38,479 bases of DNA from Flavobacteriales bacterium (lineage in GTDB: Bacteria; Bacteroidota; Bacteroidia; Flavobacteriales_G; JALEGO01): contig JAHDHZ010000024.1 of assembly GCA_020631045.1 (NCBI GenBank), positions 1 to 38,479 of the forward strand. The letters are read 5' to 3'. The first letter of the stretch is position 1. Each line of letters starts with the position of its first letter. Below the pieces are notes generated by a model, which saw only the letters and a program-made list of their open reading frames with translations, did no database searches and was not told where the DNA came from. The position numbers and the translations under genes were made by a program. Below, piece by piece: positions 18,103 to 26,152 of this stretch.

Positions 18103-18131
18103 TATAAAAAAAGTATTGAGGTAAACTTTTT

Positions 18132-19004
18132 TTAAAAAACCCTCTTAACCCTTTGATAAACATGATTTTGCGCACCAAATCCAGCATAAAAACGCGCTAA
18201 ACCTTCTTGATCTGAGCCTTCAAAATCAAGCTGTGTAGCCTTTTGAGCCTTTTCTTGAATGATTTGATCAATCAAATAAGGCATGGCTGAAGTACTTTTA
18301 CCAATAGCAGAAGTAGAAGAAAATAAAAAATAATACCTACCCAAATATTGAGTAAACACAATGCCAGCAGCAAAATCATTGTAAAGATTGACCTGAACAA
18401 GCTCAAGGGCATTGTGCTGATCAGCTTGGTGTATTAAATGTTTTAGAATTTTATAAAAAGAAGGTTTTAACTTAATTTCTTGAGCTTTTGTTTGCTTAAA
18501 ACAGGCTATAATTTCATCTGCATTTTTTGGATTAAAAACCTCAAAGCTGTTTTCTTGCGCCCGTTTAATATTGCGTTTGGTGTTTTTGCTGTACTGCTTT
18601 TGAATCTCACTATATGGCTTTTGAAGATCTAACACAAAATTATTGCGCTCTATGCTTTTTTCATCTAGAGCTTTGTTGTGCAGATGAATATCTGTTTTTA
18701 TACAAAAGGGCAGCTGTTTTATGAATAATTTTAACGCCTCAGCACTTAATGGCTGAGCTGAAAAGACTCCTAATTGTTGGGCAAATTGAGGTTGTAATAA
18801 CCTTTTAAGACCCATTTTATAATTGTAGGTCAAGGGCATTACAATCTCATAATCTTTGTAAATCATGGCTTGCCAACCAGGACTGACAATATCTAAATAC
18901 CAGCTTAGAGCATAAATCAGTGGAGTATGTGCCTTTGTGATGGCCGCATCCCATTTTGAAACATCAATTTGATGTCTATTGAGTATGTGTATGGCTTTGC
19001 TCAA
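18132..19004 (-). CDS. GNAT/FemAB-like acyltransferase family protein
   Basis: Fem-like central region [19 protein letters not shown] and C-terminal [45 protein letters not shown]. Confidence 0.72.
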   Translation of the reverse strand: MSKAIHILNRHQIDVSKWDAAITKAHTPLIYALSWYLDIVSPGWQAMIYKDYEIVMPLTYNYKMGLKRLLQPQFAQQLGVFSAQPLSAEALKLFIKQLPFCIKTDIHLHNKALDEKSIERNNFVLDLQKPYSEIQKQYSKNTKRNIKRAQENSFEVFNPKNADEIIACFKQTKAQEIKLKPSFYKILKHLIHQADQHNALELVQVNLYNDFAAGIVFTQYLGRYYFLFSSTSAIGKSTSAMPYLIDQIIQEKAQKATQLDFEGSDQEGLARFYAGFGAQNHVYQRVKRVF

Positions 19005-20259
19005 AGAGTTGTTGAATTAAATCTTTATGTTTTTGTACATCATGGTCTTTGTCAAGGGCAAATAAATGAGAATGAAACACCATGCAATTATAGCCATTTA
19101 TTTGTTTGAGCAGCGCGATTGTTTCTTTTGCTTGCTTCTCTATGGCAAGCATCTTATTTTTTGTTTTAGTTACATGAATGTCCATCATCCAAAAAGGATA
19201 CACCAACAACTCAGTAGTTTTTTCTTGGCTTAAATCATACCAATAAAAAGGGTTTGAACATGAAGCTCTAAAACCCATGGTATTAGGGTAGCCCATAGAG
19301 TAATCTTTAATGATACCTGCCCCTAGTAAAGCATTGTAAGTATCTGGAAATTCAAGAGCAATGAAATGTTGGCGTGAAGCCTCAACCTTGGTGTAATCTT
19401 CAAGAATTCGTTTTTCTTCTTTGAGTTTTTGAGCGTCTAAAAAGGCGTGATAAGAAGGGTGGAGTTGAACTCTTGCAGTGCCTTTCAGGGCAGTGAAAAG
19501 ATCTTCTAGGGCCCAGTAAGAAATGGGTGGAGGGTCGATCTTGAAGTGCGACCCCGTATTGAGAAAGTAGGTGGGTAGAGTGTTGAATTTTTTAGAAAGG
19601 GAGGTGAAGAAAGAGAGATGGTTATAGGGGTCTTCTTTTGTTTCTAAATAGCGCTTGTATTGTTTAAACCTACCTTTTAATAATGATTTGAATGCTGTTG
19701 TAATGTTCGATTGGTGCTTAAATGCAAAAGGCTGGTCAACATCTATGGTAGACTCAAACTGATAGGCTTTCTTTGAAAATCTTAGAGTTTTAAACTCTGT
19801 TTTGAGTTTTGTTTTAAAATCAGTAATCCATAGATCAATCAAAGGCACTCTTAAAAAATCGTGCTGATGAGCAAGAGCGTGCTCAAATTTAAAGCGTTTG
19901 TACTGATCAAAAGCACTTTGGCTTGCTGTGTACTCTTCATATCGTGAAATCAAGTAAAAAATCGCAGCAAACAGATCAAACTCTAGAATATTACTAGTAG
20001 TCTTAAAAAAATAGACATTAGAACTCTTATATATCTTAATTTCTTTGTCAGTAAGCCCTTTTTCAAATAACAAACTTACGGGCTCTATATAAACTCCCTT
20101 GGTTTGTGCTGCATATGACAGTTTTGGTAAACTTGATTTTTGAAAATCTTTTAAATCATTTGTTAGCTTAAAGTGTAGACCTATAAACCCTGAGAGTTGG
20201 CTTAACACATAGGTTAGCCTGCTAGAAGTTTTTTCGCTGTATACTAAAAGTGTATTCAA
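18976..20259 (-). CDS. polysaccharide deacetylase family protein (DUF7033-like N-terminus)
   Basis: FESTIDVDQPFAF metal-site-like motif, QLHPSYHAF, MGFRASCSNPFYWYDL. TTG at 20259 (MNTLLVYSEKTSSRLTYVL) preferred over 20310, which lies in the rpsT terminator. Confidence 0.75.
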   Translation of the reverse strand: MNTLLVYSEKTSSRLTYVLSQLSGFIGLHFKLTNDLKDFQKSSLPKLSYAAQTKGVYIEPVSLLFEKGLTDKEIKIYKSSNVYFFKTTSNILEFDLFAAIFYLISRYEEYTASQSAFDQYKRFKFEHALAHQHDFLRVPLIDLWITDFKTKLKTEFKTLRFSKKAYQFESTIDVDQPFAFKHQSNITTAFKSLLKGRFKQYKRYLETKEDPYNHLSFFTSLSKKFNTLPTYFLNTGSHFKIDPPPISYWALEDLFTALKGTARVQLHPSYHAFLDAQKLKEEKRILEDYTKVEASRQHFIALEFPDTYNALLGAGIIKDYSMGYPNTMGFRASCSNPFYWYDLSQEKTTELLVYPFWMMDIHVTKTKNKMLAIEKQAKETIALLKQINGYNCMVFHSHLFALDKDHDVQKHKDLIQQLFEQSHTHTQ

Positions 20260-20288
20260 AGCTCTTTGGGTGGATGGGCTAGTGCCAT

Positions 20289-20325
20289 AAAAAAAGTCCT
20301 TACGAATCAATTATCGCAAGGACTT
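20289..20325 (-). terminator. rpsT Rho-independent terminator
   Basis: 12-bp stem AAGTCCTTRCGA/TCGYAAGGACTT, 8-nt loop, then T7 on minus strand; the single mismatch is G.U in the minus-strand RNA. Confidence 0.8.
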
Positions 20326-20348
20326 CTTTTTACAATTTCTTTTTTTGC

Positions 20349-20612
20349 TTACTTTTTTGCTGCTAAAGAAGCTACAAACTTGGTCAACTTTGACTTTAAG
20401 TTTGCTGCTTTGTTTTTGTGGATAATGTTTCTTTTAGTCAACTTATCTAACATAGAAACAACCTTTGGTAATTCTTTTTCAGCTTTTTTCTGATCAGTAG
20501 CATTTCTTAAATCTCTAACTGCATTACGAGCAGTTTTATGCTGGTAACGGTTTAAAGTCTTTTTACGCTCATCAGATCGAACTCTTTTTAATGCTGATTT
20601 ATGGTTTGCCAT
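20349..20612 (-). CDS. rpsT: 30S ribosomal protein S20
   Basis: MANHKSALKRVRSDERKKTLNRYQHKTARNAVRDL...IHKNKAANLKSKLTKFVASL. Confidence 0.96.
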   Translation of the reverse strand: MANHKSALKRVRSDERKKTLNRYQHKTARNAVRDLRNATDQKKAEKELPKVVSMLDKLTKRNIIHKNKAANLKSKLTKFVASLAAKK

Positions 20613-20635
20613 AGCTTCTGTTACTTTTGGGAGGC

Positions 20636-20643
20636 CAAAGATA
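20636..20643 (-). promoter_or_regulatory. -7 box TATCTTTG upstream of rpsT
   Basis: Reverse complement of CAAAGATA; 23 nt before ATG. Confidence 0.45.
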
Positions 20644-20648
20644 GAAAG

Positions 20649-21236
20649 TTATTTACGCTTTAGCAAGGGCTTTAAGTAAAAATATCTGATATTGTGCCCT
20701 ACCACAGAGCCAAGTGCCGCACCCAAAAGCCATCCACCCAAAACATCTAAAGGATAATGCACACCTAAATACACTCTGGTAAAACCAATAAATAAGGCCC
20801 AAGAAATCAAGAACAACTTAGAAAATCGACCTAAGGGTAGCACGCTAATAAAATAAAGAACTACACCCATAAAATTGGCAGCATGTGAAGAAACAAACCC
20901 ATAGGTGCCTCCGCAGTGGTTTTTAACTAGCTCAACTTGACCCATAAGCTCTAGGTTGTGACAAGGCCTGTAGCGTTGAAAGACCTCTTTAAAGGCATGC
21001 ACTGAAAGCCCGTCTGTCAAAAAAATTAAAATCCCCAAGCCTACAAAAATCAAAATTCGATTGTGTGTGCTACTGTGCGATTTGAAAATCATATACATTA
21101 AAAACACATAAATCGGCAGCCAAATAAGGCCTTGAGTAGCTAGCAACATAAACTGATCTAACCACTCTGGATAAACCCCGTTGATGGCTAAAAAAATCTG
21201 GTGATCAAAATCTTCTATGTATTGAAAGAAACTCAA
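20649..21236 (-). CDS. phosphatase PAP2 family protein
   Basis: FQRYRPCHN, YGFVSSHAANFMG, RVYLGVHYPLDVLGGWLLG: the three PAP2 motifs; TTG start overlaps folD stop. Confidence 0.92.
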   Translation of the reverse strand: MSFFQYIEDFDHQIFLAINGVYPEWLDQFMLLATQGLIWLPIYVFLMYMIFKSHSSTHNRILIFVGLGILIFLTDGLSVHAFKEVFQRYRPCHNLELMGQVELVKNHCGGTYGFVSSHAANFMGVVLYFISVLPLGRFSKLFLISWALFIGFTRVYLGVHYPLDVLGGWLLGAALGSVVGHNIRYFYLKPLLKRK

Positions 21237-22102
21237 AAATCAAAGTTTTGTGTGTGGGCCTTTAGGGTGTTTTTCAAAAGAGAGGCAATGGTCAAAGGAC
21301 CTACTCCACCCGGAACAGGAGTGATATAACTTGATTTTTCAGCTACTTGCCTAAAGCACACATCTCCTTTCAGTACATATCCTTTTTTGGTATTCGGGTC
21401 ATCTTCTCTATGAATACCCACATCAATAATTACTGCATTTTCTTTGATCATATCAGCAGTGATGGCTTCTTTTTTGCCCATAGCAACAATTAAAATATCT
21501 GCTTTTTGAGTAATTGAAGCCAAATTTTGGGTGCGGCTATGACAAATAGTAATGGTGCAGTTTCCTGGCTTTGCTTTTTGGGCAAGCATAATGCTGATGG
21601 GCATTCCTACAATATTGCTTCGCCCCAACACCACACAATTCTTACCTTCTGTTTCAATATCATAAAATTTTAAAAGCTCTAAAATACCTGATGGAGTAGC
21701 AGGCTTTAGGCCTTGAAGACCAATGGTCATTTTTCCGATGTTTTCTGGATGAAAACCATCGACATCTTTCTTGGGGTCAATGGCTAAAATTATTTTCTTA
21801 GCATCGATGTGACTGGGCAAAGGCAACTGAACAATAAAGCCACTGATTTGATCGTCATTGTTGAGTTTTTCAATTTCTAACAACAGTGCCTCTTGCTTGA
21901 TGTTTTCAGAATAAGAAAGCACGCTTGAGTTAAAGCCTACTTTTTTGCAAGCCCTCATCTTTGCATTGACATATGTTTTACTAGCAGGATCTTCTCCGAC
22001 AATTACGGCACACAAATGTGGTTTTTGCTCTAAACGCTGAGTTTGAACTTGTATTTTTTCAAATAGATGTTGTGCTGTTTTTTTACCGTCTAGAATTGTC
22101 AT
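21233..22102 (-). CDS. folD: bifunctional methylenetetrahydrofolate dehydrogenase/cyclohydrolase
   Basis: GEDPASKTYVNAKMRACKKVGF, VLGRSNIVGMPISIMLAQ, TPVPGGVGPLTIASLLKNT. Confidence 0.96.
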   Translation of the reverse strand: MTILDGKKTAQHLFEKIQVQTQRLEQKPHLCAVIVGEDPASKTYVNAKMRACKKVGFNSSVLSYSENIKQEALLLEIEKLNNDDQISGFIVQLPLPSHIDAKKIILAIDPKKDVDGFHPENIGKMTIGLQGLKPATPSGILELLKFYDIETEGKNCVVLGRSNIVGMPISIMLAQKAKPGNCTITICHSRTQNLASITQKADILIVAMGKKEAITADMIKENAVIIDVGIHREDDPNTKKGYVLKGDVCFRQVAEKSSYITPVPGGVGPLTIASLLKNTLKAHTQNFDF

Positions 22103-22119
22103 GAAAGTAAAGTTAAAAA

Positions 22120-23205
22120 CTAATATTTAAGTGCCCTATCCTTCCATTTAGGCTTTAAGACAAAGCCCATATAAAGACAGCTTAACAGGTAAAAAGGATA
22201 ACAAAATGATAATATAAAGCTCTGATGTTCTTTAAGGCCTGCCCGATCTCCAACAAACAAATCGATGACTATTTTAACAATTACAATAATTAAAAATTCT
22301 GGCCAAAAGAAAGCCAAAATCAGGGCAAAGAAAAACAAAAGATTCGCTATGCTAAACAATGCTCCTATAAACCAGGTAAAGGCATGCTTGACTAAAAATG
22401 TTTTTTTTGCCCACCGCACCCTTTGTTCAAAAAACTCATTTACATCATTCGGATAAACAGTAAAACAATGCTCTTTATTTAAAAACCCTATTTTTCGATA
22501 AAACTTCTTGTGAAAATCTTGCATCAAAAACACATCATCTCCCGAAGCAATATGTTGATTTGACTCATACGCACCCACCTGATCAAACCCTTGCTTTGTA
22601 TACATCAAATTTGCTCCGCTGTTCATCAAAGGACGATGCGCTTTTAAAAATTGCTCAGAAAGATAATTCAAGAGTTTTCTTTCTTGGTAAATGAACCATT
22701 GCATTTCAGTTTTAGGAGCATGGTAATGCACACTTCCGCAAAGCATTTTCAGGTCTTTAGCATCAAATTCACCCAACATTTCTTTGGCCCAAAAAGGGTC
22801 GTAAATACAATCAGCATCAGCCGTAAGTATGGTTTGGTTCTTTGATTTGTCAACCCCCATCTTAAGCGCTGCTTTTTTTCCTTTTTGATCAGCCTCTAAA
22901 GCCCATAACTGCACATTTAAAGTTCTGTGGTTCTTGATAAACTGTTGTGCGATTTCTTTAGAGCGGTCTGTTGAATGATCATCAACTAAAATAAGCTCAA
23001 AGGCTTTAGCATCTGTTTTTTGAGCGGCAATAGAATCTAAACAGTCCTTTAAATGCAACTCTTCATTTCTAAAAGCTATTATGATGGATAAGCTGCTGCT
23101 TTTTTTTGCAGTTTTAATGTTGTGGCTGTTTTTATAAAACATGACCCTGATCAGCACAAAGGCATAGGTCAGAATAACCAGAAAAAAACAGTTGAACAAC
23201 AGCAT
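22120..23205 (-). CDS. glycosyltransferase family 2 membrane protein
   Basis: SIIIAFRNEELHLKDCLDSI, LVDDHSTDRS, TADADCIYDPFW, QRVRWAKK; C-terminal TMs. ATG at 23205 preferred over 23238 because a -7 box occupies the earlier region. Confidence 0.9.
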   Translation of the reverse strand: MLLFNCFFLVILTYAFVLIRVMFYKNSHNIKTAKKSSSLSIIIAFRNEELHLKDCLDSIAAQKTDAKAFELILVDDHSTDRSKEIAQQFIKNHRTLNVQLWALEADQKGKKAALKMGVDKSKNQTILTADADCIYDPFWAKEMLGEFDAKDLKMLCGSVHYHAPKTEMQWFIYQERKLLNYLSEQFLKAHRPLMNSGANLMYTKQGFDQVGAYESNQHIASGDDVFLMQDFHKKFYRKIGFLNKEHCFTVYPNDVNEFFEQRVRWAKKTFLVKHAFTWFIGALFSIANLLFFFALILAFFWPEFLIIVIVKIVIDLFVGDRAGLKEHQSFILSFCYPFYLLSCLYMGFVLKPKWKDRALKY

Positions 23206-23209
23206 AAAA

Positions 23210-23217
23210 CAAAGATA
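23210..23217 (-). promoter_or_regulatory. -7 box TATCTTTG for GT2 gene
   Basis: Reverse complement of CAAAGATA; ends 4 nt before ATG at 23205. Confidence 0.5.
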
Positions 23218-23250
23218 AAGTTTTGTACTTTCATACAAGTAGTTTAAGCG

Positions 23251-23811
23251 TTGAAAGAGAAAATTATATTGGGCGTTGATCCAGGAACAACCGTTTTAGG
23301 ATATGGCATTATCAATGTCAAAGGCAATCAAATTAAAATGATTGCCGCCGGAGTGATCGAGCTTAAAAAGCTAGAAACCCACTATCAAAAACTGCAAAAA
23401 ATCTATGAAAAACTCGATGCGCTAATCAAAGAATACAAACCAGATGAGTTTGCCGTAGAAAGCCCTTTTTTTGGCAAAAACGTACAATCCATGCTCAAAC
23501 TAGGTAGAGCGCAAGGCATCACCATTGTCTGTGCCATGAACAATGGTCTTGAGGTGTTTGAATACAGCCCTAAAAAGATCAAACAATCAGTTACCGGCAG
23601 TGGCAATGCTTCAAAAGAACAAGTTGCCTCGATGCTTTCTACACTTTTAAACACCAAAGAAATTCCTAAAGTCTTAGATGCTACAGATGCTTTGGGAGCA
23701 GCAATCTGTCATCACTTTCAAAAAGGGCGAGATGCCTTAAACTTTAACAGTTCTAAAAAGTACTCTGGGTGGAGTGGATTTGTAAAGAACAACGAAAAGC
23801 GCATTCAATAA
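23251..23811 (+). CDS. ruvC: crossover junction endodeoxyribonuclease RuvC
   Basis: ILGVDPGTTVLGYGII, FAVESPFFGKNVQSMLKLGRAQG, DATDALGAAICH; TTG start. Confidence 0.95.
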   Translation: MKEKIILGVDPGTTVLGYGIINVKGNQIKMIAAGVIELKKLETHYQKLQKIYEKLDALIKEYKPDEFAVESPFFGKNVQSMLKLGRAQGITIVCAMNNGLEVFEYSPKKIKQSVTGSGNASKEQVASMLSTLLNTKEIPKVLDATDALGAAICHHFQKGRDALNFNSSKKYSGWSGFVKNNEKRIQ

Positions 23812-23816
23812 GGTGC

Positions 23817-26144
23817 TTATTTAACCAGCTTTTGAATCAAAAGACGTTGATTGTGTTGATCAACAACATTCAAGTAATAAATGCCCTTTGATAGTTTTTG
23901 GGTGGATAATGTAACTTGATTTGAGTTTGTAGGTTGTTCGACGACCACCGCCCCTAGGTTGTCGAACAACCTGATTTTAGAAGATGGAGTTAAACCAGAA
24001 ATAAAGAGTTGCTCTTTAAAAGGGTTAGGAAAGACCTTTAGCTCACTTTTATTCATCAGCGAGGTTGACGTAGGAATATCAAGCCCTGTGGTGAAATTCC
24101 ATACATCACTCCACTGAGAGGTGTCTTGCCCTGTAATGTAGGCGGCTCTCCAATAATAAGTTGTTTGAGGTAATAAATTACTTGATACCTCAAATTCTGT
24201 ATCTGTATTATTGGGTGATTGATCAATATAATCTGTCATCTGCTCTTGTAGTAGTGCAGAAGAAAAATCAGCTGCAGTGTCTAGCTGCAAAATATAATGC
24301 TCAACTTGATCGACTGATTTGAAATCTAAAGTAGGTTGTAAAATCACGTCTTGGGCATTTGTTTGAGGATCACTCAAGACCACCGTGTTTTTATAAATAC
24401 CCGTAATGTTTATATCATCAATGTAAATGTTGTTTCCTCCCTTGCCGGTAAACTCAAACTTAAATTGAAAGCCTTCTTTCAAGAAAAAGTTAGGAATACT
24501 AGCCGTAAAGCTCTTCCAATCATCATCTGATGAAGGCACAAATGCAGCTGTTTGAGGCTCAACACTCTTTAATGTTGGACCCAATCTGAGTGAGCGCATC
24601 AACCAAGTATTTCCACAATCTGAAGAAATTAATAACCTCAAAGCATCTTGATCAGTTGCTTGCTTTTGAGCATAAGCCACTTTATAGGTCATGGTAGCTG
24701 ATAGCATTGGGCTTAAATCTAAACCAGAACTGTATAGCGTTGATGTTTGCTCAGTAGTTGATGAAAAATTATTAATCGAAACACTGCTTGTGCTTTGATA
24801 TCCTACAGTTGAATTAATTTGAAACGGGTATTGGTCTTCGTCAACCATCCATTTGTTTGAAGGAATTACATCAGCCTCAAAGCTTTCTTGATAAGGTAAG
24901 AAGTTTTGCTGAGGATCAACCACCAAAACAAAAGACTGCTTAAGCGCACTCAAGGTATTTTGCGTATTTGAAACCTGCAACAATACATCATACAAACCAG
25001 GCTGATCATAGAGCACTTCTTGCTTGGGTTCAATAGAAGATGACGGGCTTGCACCTGAAAAACTCCAAGTTCGATCACATACTCCATACTCAGAAAAATC
25101 TTGGTACAATACAGTATCTTGCCTACAAACAATTTTTTTATCTACATCAACACGCACCTCAACCAACTGACTTACACCTGTTGCATTTAAATTGCTTTGA
25201 GTAGATAAGTTGTTGCGATCAGAAATAGATGAGTTTAAGGTGTTTTGCATTCTAAGGGCCTGTCCTTCTGTAAACATGGCATTACAAAAAGAATACTCCA
25301 TGTAATTTTGAATATTATCTAGACTTGAGCATGACTCACCTGATAGGTTACATGAACTCCAACCAACCGTGTTGGGCGTGTCAAATACTCCATCATCGTC
25401 AAAACAATTGTCAGGCAATCCTGGGTCATTTGACCCTCCCCAGAGATGGTCTAAATTTAACCAATGACCGATTTCATGTGTCAAAGTTCTCTCATCGAAT
25501 CCAATCACATCAGCTCTACAAAAAATGGCATCGTTTTCAGGATTGTTTTGCATCCATGCGGGCAAATAAGTAAATCCACCAATGCCTTCACCTACTGTTC
25601 TGCCTGTATATACATTTAGGTATTTAGAACGTGGCCATTGACGATTGTCTGTCCAAGGGCTTGAAAAACTGGGTGCATCTGTCGTTTGAGTGGTTTCGTA
25701 TCGAACAATGCCTGTTGTTGGATTGCCAAAAGGATCAATGCGTGCCAATCGAAACTCAAAGCCCGCATTGCCAATAATTGATTTAAAAGCATCAATTACT
25801 TCAGAAGTATCAGCATTTTGCTTATTAAAATCAAGGTTTAAACGTCTTACTTGCTCATGAATGGTTTCATCTGAAAGATTTTCACTGCCATTGTTGTGCA
25901 ACACGTGAAACACGATAGGAATAATGTAATTGCTTCCACAAGAAGTGCTTTGAGCAGACTTTTGTTGTAAGTTTTGATCAGCGCCCTGGTCAAGCAAGCT
26001 TTGTGCTTGTTTGATGTTTTGATATTCTAGCGGATCGTTTTGCTTAATGTACTCTATGTAATCATAAGTAGAACAGGCATGCTGAGCAGTAAGATTACTC
26101 AAAGCCACCCATAGAACACTAAATGTTAAACAAAGATTTCTCAT
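23817..26144 (-). CDS. secreted M43 (pappalysin-like) zinc metalloprotease with PKD, jelly-roll-like, FN3-like and T9SS type A domains
   Basis: LTHEIGHWLNLDHLWG (HExxHxxxxxH), NYMEYSFC (Met-turn), PKD-like region, C-terminal FPNPFKEQLFISGL...KGIYYLNVVDQ. Confidence 0.92.
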   Translation of the reverse strand: MRNLCLTFSVLWVALSNLTAQHACSTYDYIEYIKQNDPLEYQNIKQAQSLLDQGADQNLQQKSAQSTSCGSNYIIPIVFHVLHNNGSENLSDETIHEQVRRLNLDFNKQNADTSEVIDAFKSIIGNAGFEFRLARIDPFGNPTTGIVRYETTQTTDAPSFSSPWTDNRQWPRSKYLNVYTGRTVGEGIGGFTYLPAWMQNNPENDAIFCRADVIGFDERTLTHEIGHWLNLDHLWGGSNDPGLPDNCFDDDGVFDTPNTVGWSSCNLSGESCSSLDNIQNYMEYSFCNAMFTEGQALRMQNTLNSSISDRNNLSTQSNLNATGVSQLVEVRVDVDKKIVCRQDTVLYQDFSEYGVCDRTWSFSGASPSSSIEPKQEVLYDQPGLYDVLLQVSNTQNTLSALKQSFVLVVDPQQNFLPYQESFEADVIPSNKWMVDEDQYPFQINSTVGYQSTSSVSINNFSSTTEQTSTLYSSGLDLSPMLSATMTYKVAYAQKQATDQDALRLLISSDCGNTWLMRSLRLGPTLKSVEPQTAAFVPSSDDDWKSFTASIPNFFLKEGFQFKFEFTGKGGNNIYIDDINITGIYKNTVVLSDPQTNAQDVILQPTLDFKSVDQVEHYILQLDTAADFSSALLQEQMTDYIDQSPNNTDTEFEVSSNLLPQTTYYWRAAYITGQDTSQWSDVWNFTTGLDIPTSTSLMNKSELKVFPNPFKEQLFISGLTPSSKIRLFDNLGAVVVEQPTNSNQVTLSTQKLSKGIYYLNVVDQHNQRLLIQKLVK

Positions 26145-26152
26145 GAGCCTTC

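Noticed and set aside
18071-18187. 39-aa N-terminal extension of acyl carrier protein in the ORF track
   Set aside because: Overlaps the FemAB-like 3' end and contains the acpP -7 box; the canonical ACP start is the ATG at 18070.
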